Assembly: GCA_965662685.1 (NCBI GenBank)
Contig: CBFIIQ010000007.1
Coordinates: 1-64,000, forward strand
Reading direction: 5' to 3'
DNA length: 64,000 bases
Source: Eutrophocola sp965662685
Lineage (GTDB): Bacteria; Pseudomonadota; Gammaproteobacteria; Pseudomonadales; Pseudohongiellaceae
Of the stretch, positions 27,311-35,144 are shown piece by piece. A model generated the notes under the pieces. That model was not told the origin of the DNA. It saw nothing but the letters and a program-made list of their open reading frames with translations, and did no database searches. A program made the position numbers and the translations under genes. Within the stretch, counting starts at the first letter, position 1, and each line of letters starts with the position of its first letter.

Positions 27311-28327
27311 CTATATCAATAAAAATTGAGCCACTCGTTCGACTAACCAGTAGGACGCTGGAATCCCGATCACATAGGCAGCAATCAGATCTAAACGTTT
27401 ACGCGTCATTACATCTTTTATGGCATAGTCATTCACCGATAAATTCTGCAACCCCCGATTAACCACTATAAACAAAACACTTACCAGAAGAATGAATGCA
27501 AGTTGCCCTGCTTCCACCCCAAGATTAAAAAACAACAGGGAAATAACTATTTCATTCTGCACCAGACCAATCTCGCCCAGGGCACTGGCAAAGCCCAGGC
27601 CATGCAACAAGCCAAAGCCAAATGAAATGATAATAGGGTAATGATAAGTCAGACTGTCAGAGTGTTCGCGACTAATTTCAAACGCCAGAAAAACAATGGA
27701 CAGCGCGATAACTGCCTCCACCGGCACAATCGGAATGGTGATGAGTCCAAGTGAGGACAATGACAATGTAATTGAATGGGCTATGGTAAACCCTGTCACC
27801 GTCCACAGTATTCGTTTCAAGGTGCCAGCAATCACCAGCAGTCCCAATACAAATAACAAATGATCAAGCCCGCCAATAATGTGTTCAATACCCAGGGCAA
27901 GATATTCCCGGGCAATATTACCCCGCGTTGCCTTGACCGGTATATTCCACTCAGGCCTGGTGGGCGTCAGCATGGCAGTCATATTGTCACCTGCCAAAGT
28001 CGTCAGGCGATAAAAAGTCGCCAACGATGGATTATAAAAGGGATAGTCAAGTGTGATCAAATTGCCGGCAAGGGGTAAATCACAGGAGACAGTACCATTG
28101 CTTACGCCTGGGCTACTCACCCTGTTTTGTTCGACGCAGCCTGCTGGCCAGGCAATCACCGGTTGATTATTGGCTTCAACAGTATCCGGCACTCTTATAG
28201 AAAACTGGTAAGTGGCAGGGAACTGTTCCGTGATGGTGACCACTGCTGGCCGCGCATCATGAGCAAACAGCGCAGGAGAGAAAAACACAATAGAACACAG
28301 GAAAGTCGAAAAAAAAACCGATCTCAT
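27311..28327 (-). CDS. HupE/UreJ-family membrane protein
   Basis: 338 residues: a signal peptide (ending ALFAHD), an extracytoplasmic beta-rich domain of about 120 residues, then six or seven transmembrane helices. The helices carry the family motifs LGIEHIIGGLDHLLFVLGLL, FTIAHSITL, PVEAVIALS and FGLLHGLGFASAL, rich in His and Asp suited to metal transport. HupE and UreJ relatives are thought to move nickel or cobalt, but this large subgroup with a periplasmic domain is uncharacterised. It starts 2 bases after the stop codon of the PPIase gene. Confidence 0.85.
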   Translation of the reverse strand: MRSVFFSTFLCSIVFFSPALFAHDARPAVVTITEQFPATYQFSIRVPDTVEANNQPVIAWPAGCVEQNRVSSPGVSNGTVSCDLPLAGNLITLDYPFYNPSLATFYRLTTLAGDNMTAMLTPTRPEWNIPVKATRGNIAREYLALGIEHIIGGLDHLLFVLGLLVIAGTLKRILWTVTGFTIAHSITLSLSSLGLITIPIVPVEAVIALSIVFLAFEISREHSDSLTYHYPIIISFGFGLLHGLGFASALGEIGLVQNEIVISLLFFNLGVEAGQLAFILLVSVLFIVVNRGLQNLSVNDYAIKDVMTRKRLDLIAAYVIGIPASYWLVERVAQFLLI

Positions 28328-28329
28328 CT

Positions 28330-29220
28330 TTACTGACCCACCTGCAAGTCCAGCCTGACCTCATAGCTATCAATGACCTGCTGCTCCGCCTCTCGGCGAT
28401 TTTGCAGCACAGACTCAAAGCGCCAGTCATCCACCACCCGCTCTCTTATATCTGTTAATAATGGAATATAGGGATCGGTTTTACTACGCAGCATGACCAG
28501 ATGAAAGCCATAACGGGATTCAAAGGGCCCGTACCAGGTCCGTTCAGAAGGAGCCAGCACATCAAGCTGGGCGATAAAGTCCCCGGTGAAATTGTTGACG
28601 ACAAAATCACGGGTACGCTCGACATAATTCTGCAGAAAGGGATAACGATCCCCGTATTGAGAGGCATCATTAAAGGCAATTTTGCCAATGTCGGCGCTGT
28701 TCAACAAACTCAAGGCATCCTGTTGCGCCTGCTCCCGACCACGCTCACCACTGTCAAAGAATATATGGGTGAAGGTATAGACCGCATCTATCTGATAATC
28801 ACTTGTTCTTTCATTAAACCAGGTTTCAATAACAGCATCATCCGGGAGCAATGACTGGTTCACAATATTCTCCAGCAGGAATTCCACCTTCTGTACCAGA
28901 CGCTGGCGAATAATATAGTCTCCCTGGTCCATCCCCATAGCCAGCGCTTCACGATAGAGAGCCTCTTCCCGCACAAAGTCTGCAACCAGCTTTTCCAGAT
29001 CAGTTTCGCTCATGGCCGCAAACTGTTCACTAAACAATTCCGGCTGGAAAGCCTGCGCCCTGAATTGCATAAAATTCAACAGGGCAAGTCTGTCCACCGA
29101 AATCACCTTTTCCTCATTTTCAATATCCGACTGCGTGGGCTCTGACCACTGATAAACAGCAAAAATAAGTATTCCTGCGACGAAAAAATGAAGTAGAGGT
29201 TGCCTGATAAGTTTTGCCAT
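28330..29220 (-). CDS. Membrane-anchored parvulin-type peptidyl-prolyl isomerase
   Basis: About 296 residues: an N-terminal signal anchor (LLHFFVAGILIFAVY), a SurA/PpiD-like helical region (about 35-115), and a PpiC-type rotamase domain with TFTHIFFDSG and FGPFESRYGFHLV-like sequence (here WYGPFESRYGFHLVML). It probably helps fold exported proteins. The ATG at 29220 is chosen; a TTG six codons earlier is possible. It is coupled to the HupE-like gene, a pairing I have seen in other proteobacterial gene clusters and whose purpose is unclear. Confidence 0.85.
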   Translation of the reverse strand: MAKLIRQPLLHFFVAGILIFAVYQWSEPTQSDIENEEKVISVDRLALLNFMQFRAQAFQPELFSEQFAAMSETDLEKLVADFVREEALYREALAMGMDQGDYIIRQRLVQKVEFLLENIVNQSLLPDDAVIETWFNERTSDYQIDAVYTFTHIFFDSGERGREQAQQDALSLLNSADIGKIAFNDASQYGDRYPFLQNYVERTRDFVVNNFTGDFIAQLDVLAPSERTWYGPFESRYGFHLVMLRSKTDPYIPLLTDIRERVVDDWRFESVLQNRREAEQQVIDSYEVRLDLQVGQ

Positions 29221-29419
29221 AAGTAATTGAATTTGCAAAGTTGAAAAAATACTATAACCGTTGTTTAGTTAACAAAGTTTAACAGTGGCGTTTTTTTAAT
29301 AACAGCACGCATCTGATAACCTAGATACCTGACGCAATACTATAAAAACAAGAAACAAAGAGTCCTGAAAAAACCGGCAATTCTCTTTGTGAAAAATAAA
29401 GCGCGCAAGGAAATTATCC

Positions 29420-29884
29420 ATGATTAAGCAATTGAATATTGCCAGAGCCATGCTTGTGTTTGGTTTCTGTTATGGCTTGACCAGCCTTCTGGCAACCTTT
29501 ACTCATATCGGTGATCCGGCTTACCTTGTACAAAGTAATTTTGGGGGTGGTCAGGCCCATTCCTGGTATCACGCGCTGCGCGAAGCTTGTGGGGATATCG
29601 CTACCATTGCCATAGTACTTTATCTTTTTTTCGCCAATAAAAAAGTCCGTCAGCCTCTGACATGGTGGATCAGCCTGGTTTTATTGCTGGGATATTATCT
29701 TCCTTACTGGATTGGCATGCCTTTTATGGATGAGCTTGGGGCACCCAGTCTGCAGGCAGAAATTAATCATGTCGTTCAGGCTTTCTTCGCTCTTGCCGGA
29801 TTATTCTGTGCACGCAGGGCTTTCTTTCATAATTCTGAAGCTATTGTTTCAAAAGAAAATACAACTATGACGGGGAATACATAG
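29420..29884 (+). CDS. Small four-helix membrane protein, unknown function
   Basis: 154 residues with four hydrophobic segments at about 8-28, 47-66, 78-98 and 110-125, and a polar C-terminal tail. The sequence THIGDPAYLV and GGGQAHSWYHALRE is distinctive, but I do not recognise a family. The stop codon is followed at once by the CFA synthase ATG with no spacer, so the two are probably translated together. A role in membrane lipid modification is therefore possible but unproven. Confidence 0.6.
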   Translation: MIKQLNIARAMLVFGFCYGLTSLLATFTHIGDPAYLVQSNFGGGQAHSWYHALREACGDIATIAIVLYLFFANKKVRQPLTWWISLVLLLGYYLPYWIGMPFMDELGAPSLQAEINHVVQAFFALAGLFCARRAFFHNSEAIVSKENTTMTGNT

Positions 29885-31237
29885 ATGTACCTGAAATTGC
29901 TGAAAAACAATGTGAAGCAAGGAATCCTTAACTTGCACTTACCGGATGGGACCAGTCACCACTTTGGGCAATCCGGTATTGAAGCTCACTGGTATATCCG
30001 CGATGAGAGAGCAATAAAACGCATAGCCCGGGACTGGGAATTTGAACTGGGTCAGACCTACATGGAAGGTGGCTGGGATACAGGTGATCAGGATCTGCGC
30101 ATTCTTCTGGGTTTGCTGCGCACCAACTTTTCGCCTAAAGGCGTCATCAAGTGGTATACACCACTGGTAAAGCTGTACCAGCAATTCAACCATATCACTC
30201 GCAGTTATCGAAATATCGCACATCATTATGATACCGAAGAAACTATTTTCNNNNNNNNNNNNNNNNNNNNNNNNNNNNNNNNNNNNNNNNNNNNNNNNNN
30301 NNNNNNNNNNNNNNNNNNNNNNNNNNNNNNNNNNNNNNNNNNNNNNNNGCTGTACCAGCAATTCAACCATATCACTCGCAGTTATCGAAATATCGCACAT
30401 CATTATGATACCGAAGAAACTATTTTCCGCATGCTTCTTGATAAGGAAATGTATTATTCATGTGCCTATTTTCGCGATCAGAATGACAACATTGAACAGG
30501 CGCAGCTTAACAAGGCCAGGCACATCGCCAGTAAACTAATGCTCAAGCCCGGCATGACAGTTCTCGATATTGGCTGTGGCTGGGGCAGCCTGGCCTTTCA
30601 TCTTGCCACGCATCATGATGTGCATGTCACCGGTATCACGTTATCGAAGGAGCAATTACGGGTAGCCACTGATGAAGCAAAAAACCGCGGCCTTTCGGAC
30701 AAAACCACATTCTTGCTATCCGATTATCGCGAACATCAGGGTAACTATGATCGTATAGTCAGTGTGGGTATGCTGGAACATGTCAGTGTGGCTGCTTTGC
30801 CGACATATTTCAGCCGGGTTAATGACATGCTTGATGACGAAGGTGCCGCGCTCATACATACCATCGGCAATAAAACCGTTCCCCTGGAAACCAATCCCTG
30901 GATCAATCGATATATTTTTCCTGGCGGCAGAATTCCCAGCCTTTCAGAAACCGCCATTGGTATTGAAAAAAGCCGCTTGATGCTGACCGACGTGGAAATA
31001 TGGAGAATGCATTATGCCTGGACACTAAGAGCATGGCTGGAACGATTTGAAGCTCACAAGGATGAGATACTGGAACTTAAGGATGAGTCTTTTTATCGTA
31101 TGTGGGAATTCTATCTGGCGGTATGTGACATGAGTTTTGAATTTGCCAATCTGGTGGTATTCCAGTGCCAGCTGGCGAAACAGCATGGTGTTATACCGGT
31201 AACCCGGGATTACCTCTATCAGGAACACAGCGAATAG
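29885..31237 (+). CDS. cfa: Cyclopropane-fatty-acyl-phospholipid synthase family protein
   Basis: The SAM-binding motif VLDIGCGWGSLAFHL, then VGMLEHVS and the C-terminal FEFANLVVFQCQLAKQ, identify a CFA synthase-like methyltransferase that adds a methylene group to unsaturated acyl chains in phospholipids. The N-terminal helical domain includes FELGQTYMEGGW. The frame contains 98 Ns flanked by an identical 79-base repeat. Removing one copy and the Ns (177 bases) keeps frame and gives about 391 residues, normal for the family. It follows a four-helix protein without spacing. Confidence 0.9.
   Translation: MYLKLLKNNVKQGILNLHLPDGTSHHFGQSGIEAHWYIRDERAIKRIARDWEFELGQTYMEGGWDTGDQDLRILLGLLRTNFSPKGVIKWYTPLVKLYQQFNHITRSYRNIAHHYDTEETIFXXXXXXXXXXXXXXXXXXXXXXXXXXXXXXXXXLYQQFNHITRSYRNIAHHYDTEETIFRMLLDKEMYYSCAYFRDQNDNIEQAQLNKARHIASKLMLKPGMTVLDIGCGWGSLAFHLATHHDVHVTGITLSKEQLRVATDEAKNRGLSDKTTFLLSDYREHQGNYDRIVSVGMLEHVSVAALPTYFSRVNDMLDDEGAALIHTIGNKTVPLETNPWINRYIFPGGRIPSLSETAIGIEKSRLMLTDVEIWRMHYAWTLRAWLERFEAHKDEILELKDESFYRMWEFYLAVCDMSFEFANLVVFQCQLAKQHGVIPVTRDYLYQEHSE
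30172..30427. other. Assembly artefact: 98 Ns flanked by a 79-base exact duplication
   Basis: Bases 30172-30250 and 30349-30427 are identical on either side of the N run 30251-30348. The duplication falls inside the CFA synthase gene and is not biological; a single copy restores a normal protein. Confidence 0.92.
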
Positions 31238-31304
31238 CAAATCTTATCCCCACGCTATACACTTTAGCCATCAAGTTGAACTGAATTCATGGAGATTTGA
31301 GATT

Positions 31305-31715
31305 GTGCGTTGCCCCAAATGTTATGCCGACATGAAAGAAGAAATAGTACTCACCCAATCAGGTGAAGTCATGATTGATAAATGTGAGCGTTGTGCCGGC
31401 CTTTGGTTTGATCAGGGGGAAGCAGAAAAGGTCAAGGATGAATGGACCTCGGTCACTCTGGATGATGGAGATGCCTATCTCGGTCAGATTTATAACGAAA
31501 TCACCAATATTGATTGCCCGCGCTGTGAAAAAACCATGGAATCAGTTAAGGATCCGAAACAGCCTCATATCCAGTATGAGGTCTGTCAGGAACATGGAAT
31601 TTTCATGGATGCCGGAGAATTTAGCGATTTTCGCGAGCTCACACTCAAGGAAGCATTCGATCATATTCTTGATGTGTATAGAAAAGGCCATAACACACGA
31701 GCTGATCAGGACTGA
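31305..31715 (+). CDS. Zinc-ribbon protein, zf-TFIIB family
   Basis: 136 residues beginning at GTG, with an upstream GGAG. The first ribbon MRCPKCYADM...CERCAGLWFDQGE is the standard zf-TFIIB motif. A second one, DCPRCEKTM...CQEHGIFMDAGEF, has the same layout with His replacing a cysteine, so the protein has two tandem ribbons. The function of this family is unknown. It is downstream of cfa on the same strand with 67 bases between. Confidence 0.8.
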   Translation: MRCPKCYADMKEEIVLTQSGEVMIDKCERCAGLWFDQGEAEKVKDEWTSVTLDDGDAYLGQIYNEITNIDCPRCEKTMESVKDPKQPHIQYEVCQEHGIFMDAGEFSDFRELTLKEAFDHILDVYRKGHNTRADQD

Positions 31716-31899
31716 GTTGAACAACTGGCAACGAGTTTTGTAGCGATACAGGCTGTTTTTACTTTTCTTTGAACTTTATTTTTTACGCCCTGTTTTCCCT
31801 TCAATACCTGTCAAGGTCAGGCACTTCCATTTTTTTGCCAGAAAGGCGATGATTAGCGTCCTTTACATTGACCTATCTGATAAATAAACCAATAAAATA

Positions 31900-31930
31900 A
31901 ACAAGGTTATTTTGAAGAAATAACCTTGTT
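31900..31930 (+). promoter_or_regulatory. Perfect 13-bp hairpin in the leader of the PEP-synthase-like gene
   Basis: AACAAGGTTATTT pairs perfectly with AAATAACCTTGTT around the loop TGAAG. The stem ends 18 bases before the ATG and 6 bases before the likely ribosome-binding GGAG. No T run follows on the plus strand, so termination is unlikely. It could be an operator, an RNA-stability element or a translational control hairpin. Confidence 0.55.
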
Positions 31931-31948
31931 GATTGCGGAGTCTGACCG

Positions 31949-33766
31949 ATGAGCGAAAAGAAAAATCCTTTTCCCTTTCCAAGCGAAATAGAGAGTGCCC
32001 CGGGGGCTGAGAACTGGGCTGAAATGTATCCCTATTACACCCATGTGCAACCGGAAGACGATGAGCGTTTCTGGTTTTATAACTCCATGCATTTCTCCGA
32101 ACCCATGTCCGCCTTTGACATGATCACTGCCGAGTCTGCCTATCACGCCATGGGCGCGTATGTGAATCGGGTGTTTGCTTTCCCTACGGGTAAGGGCATT
32201 GACTACCGCTGCATCAACGGACGCATTTATATTACGGCAAATACCGCTACCGACCCGGAAGAAATCCAGCATCGACTGGGCATCTTTCAGGAACGTGCCG
32301 GGCACTATTACGAAAACTGGAATGAAATTTATGGCCAGTGGGAAAAACGTATGGGCCAGCTCATCAAGGAAATGAATGCCATAAAAATACCTGAGCTGCC
32401 TGAATTTGAAGATGAAGCCGTCGTCAAGGAAGCTAAAGGCATAGCCCAGAATCATTACTTGCGTGAAACCTACAACGATGTACTCGAAAAATATTCCATA
32501 ATGTGGAATCACCATTTCGAAATGTTGATGTTGGGATACGGGGCCTATGTGGTTTTTTTCCAGTTCTGCAAGCAGGCGTTTCCGGAAATAACTGACCAGA
32601 CTGTCGCGCGTATGGTGGCAGGCATAGACGTATTAATGTTCCGGCCCGATGATGAACTGAAAAAACTCGCCAAGCTGGCGGTAAAACTGGGTATCGATGA
32701 AGTCTTTACGTCAGATGGCAATCCCGATGTCATTCTGCCCGCTGTCAAGGCAAAAGGCGATGCCGGAAAAGAGTGGCTCGACGCTCTGGCTGAATCAAGA
32801 GATCCCTGGTTCAACATCAGTATCGGTGATGGTTTCTATCATTTTGAGCGTAGCTGGAATGATGACCTGACAGTACCACTGTCCGCCCTGCCGCACTATA
32901 TTGAACTGGTCAAACAGGGTGATAACCTGGAGCGCCCCACCGAACAATTAAAAGCAGAACGCGAACGCATCATTACTGAATACCGCGATCTGTTGAACAC
33001 CGATGAGGAAAGAGCTGCTTTCGACCAGATGCTGGGAGTTAGCCATCTGGTATTTCCCTACGTGGAAGATCACAAGTTTTACTGCGAGCACTGGTTAACC
33101 ACCAGCTTTTTCAACAAGATCCGCGAGTTCGGTGATTTACTCGCCATGCATGGCATAGTTGAAAAAAGCGATGACATCTTTCATATGCATCACACTGAAG
33201 TGAATCTCACCTTGGGCAACCTCATGAACAGCTGGGCTGCCGGCTCCAAACCGGTAAATCAGGGCTATTGGCCACCCATCATAGCCGAACGCCGCCGCAT
33301 GCTTGAAGTATTGAAAGAGTGGCAGGCACCCCCGGCGATCGGGCCTATGCCTGACAATATTGAAGACCCTGCCCTGCAGATGCTCTGGGGTATCACCACA
33401 GAGACACTGAATAACTGGGCAGCACCGGCGATACAAAACGAAAATGAGATTATTGGCTATGCGGCCTCCGCCGGGACTGTCGAGGGTATCGCCCGAGTCC
33501 TGCGCACTATCAATGACTTTGGACAAATCAATGAAGGCGATATTCTGGTATGCCCTATAACCCATCCCAGCTGGAGCCCGTTGTTCAGCAAAATCAGTGC
33601 AGCGGTATCCGATATAGGTGGCACCATGTCCCATATGGCGATTGTTGCCAGAGAATACGGCATGCCAGCAGTCGTTGGCACAGGATCTGCCACCAAGCGC
33701 ATTAAAAACGGCCAAAGAATCAGAGTTGACGGAGATAGCGGTAAAGTCACTATTCTGGATAGTTAA
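31949..33766 (+). CDS. PEP-utilising enzyme resembling phenylphosphate synthase large subunit
   Basis: 605 residues. The bulk (about 30-480) is a helical region with HFSEPMSAFDM, found in the middle part of PEP-synthase-like proteins. The C-terminal swivelling domain (about 510-600) has GGTMSHMAIVAREYG with the phosphorylatable His562. There is neither an ATP-grasp domain nor a PEP-binding TIM barrel, which matches the 70-kDa subunit of phenylphosphate synthase. A separate ATP-grasp protein of the right kind lies 5.6 kb downstream. The likely reaction is phosphate transfer from ATP through the histidine to an acceptor such as a phenol or enol. The acceptor is unknown and pyruvate is not excluded. 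Confidence 0.82.
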   Translation: MSEKKNPFPFPSEIESAPGAENWAEMYPYYTHVQPEDDERFWFYNSMHFSEPMSAFDMITAESAYHAMGAYVNRVFAFPTGKGIDYRCINGRIYITANTATDPEEIQHRLGIFQERAGHYYENWNEIYGQWEKRMGQLIKEMNAIKIPELPEFEDEAVVKEAKGIAQNHYLRETYNDVLEKYSIMWNHHFEMLMLGYGAYVVFFQFCKQAFPEITDQTVARMVAGIDVLMFRPDDELKKLAKLAVKLGIDEVFTSDGNPDVILPAVKAKGDAGKEWLDALAESRDPWFNISIGDGFYHFERSWNDDLTVPLSALPHYIELVKQGDNLERPTEQLKAERERIITEYRDLLNTDEERAAFDQMLGVSHLVFPYVEDHKFYCEHWLTTSFFNKIREFGDLLAMHGIVEKSDDIFHMHHTEVNLTLGNLMNSWAAGSKPVNQGYWPPIIAERRRMLEVLKEWQAPPAIGPMPDNIEDPALQMLWGITTETLNNWAAPAIQNENEIIGYAASAGTVEGIARVLRTINDFGQINEGDILVCPITHPSWSPLFSKISAAVSDIGGTMSHMAIVAREYGMPAVVGTGSATKRIKNGQRIRVDGDSGKVTILDS

Positions 33767-34030
33767 ACTCAGGAGCCACTGATTTAACGGTAAATAGTTG
33801 CCTTTAAGCACTCAGGGCTGATTTGTCTGTGGTAAATTAGGCAGAGCTTGGTTCATGCTTAATCAGCAGGGTCTGAAGCTATGCAGTCTGGCTCAACTGA
33901 AGCACTAATCGCGAAACAGACACATACAATAATTGATAGATAACCTGATTATTTCCATTGGGAAAGAAGTTGCATGGATGCAATTGGATAATATGCTCGA
34001 CAGGTAAATCTGGCCTCTGAGGCAGCATGC

Positions 34031-35026
34031 ATGAACGAAAGCCCAAGTGATGAAAACAAAAAAAACATTGTTTTCATCATTGATGATCAGGCTACCAGCC
34101 GAATTATTATGGAAAGCATTGCCAGGACCATCGATGACCAGATTGAGGTCATGTCCTTTGACAATGCGATCTCCGCCCTGCAAGCCCTGGAAACAAGTAA
34201 ACCTGACCTGATTTTGACCGATTATCAAATGCCGGCTATGGATGGCGTGCAATTTATCGGGAAAATTCGTGCTACCAGTCAATTCAAAGATATCCCAATC
34301 ATCATCATAACCGCTCTTGACGACAAGGAAGCGCTCTATAACGCTCTGGAAGCTGGCGCCTCAGACTTTCTTGTAAAACCGGTGGACATTCATGAGTGCC
34401 AGGTCCGTTGCCGGAACCTGCTGACCATGCGGCGGCAAAAACTCATCATCAGCAATCATGCCCAGTATCTCGAACAAAAGGTCAAGCAAGCCACTGAGCA
34501 AGTTCAATTACGCGAGCTTGAAACCTTGAGCAGACTCGCCAAAGCCGGAGAATTCAAAGGCAAGATCACCGGCCGAAATCTCATGCGGATGGGAGAAATC
34601 AGCTATCTTATCGCTGAAAAAATTGGCCTGGATCCTGAACACAGGATGAAGCTTAAGGTATCATCAGCGATGCATGACATTGGCAAGATCGGAATACCGG
34701 ACAATATTCTTTTGAAGGAAGGACCTCTTGAAGACCATGAATTTGAGATCATGAAACGACACCCCCAAATCGGCTATGAGATTCTCAAGGACAGCAACTC
34801 ACCATTTGTCCAAATGGGCGCGATCATTGCCCTTCATCATCACGAGAAATTTGACGGCAGCGGATACCCAAGAGGCCTTCAGGGTAATGAAATTTCCATA
34901 GAAGCGCGCATTGCCATGGTGGCAGACGTTTTTGATGCACTTATATCAGAGCGCCCCTACAAGCAGGCCTGGTCAATCGAATCTGCTTTCAGCTATATAG
35001 AGGATGGCAGAGGCAAACATTTTGAC
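34031..35026 (+). CDS. rpfG: RpfG-like response regulator with HD-GYP domain (3' end in assembly gap)
   Basis: At least 332 residues. The receiver domain (10-130) has Asp64 in LTDYQMPAMDG and the Lys in FLVKP. After a linker helix comes the HD-GYP domain with HD at 215-216 and GYP at 278-280 (HHHEKFDGSGYP). This class degrades cyclic di-GMP when activated by its sensor. The usual TGxH motif at the start of the domain reads TGRN here, so one metal-ligand histidine is missing. The frame runs into a gap of 98 Ns, so the last residues are not seen. GAGG precedes the ATG. It heads an rpfG-rpfC operon convergent with rpfF, as in Xanthomonas. Confidence 0.88.
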
Positions 35027-35124
35027 NNNNNNNNNNNNNNNNNNNNNNNNNNNNNNNNNNNNNNNNNNNNNNNNNNNNNNNNNNNNNNNNNNNNNNNNNN
35101 NNNNNNNNNNNNNNNNNNNNNNNN
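35027..35124. other. True assembly gap (98 Ns) between rpfG and rpfC
   Basis: Unlike the other N runs, no sequence is duplicated across this one, so DNA is missing and its real length is unknown. The gap removes the end of rpfG and perhaps the start of rpfC. Any protein spanning it is not real. Confidence 0.85.
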
Positions 35125-35144
35125 ATCCAGGGAATCTGGACTCT

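Noticed and set aside
31907..32515. Open frame of about 200 codons opposite the PEP-synthase-like gene
   Set aside because: It is a mirror of a strongly conserved coding frame, has no family motif, and its start lacks a ribosome-binding site.
33137..33811. Long minus-strand frame inside the PEP-synthase-like gene
   Set aside because: It mirrors the conserved swivelling-histidine domain and ends within it; no motif supports it.
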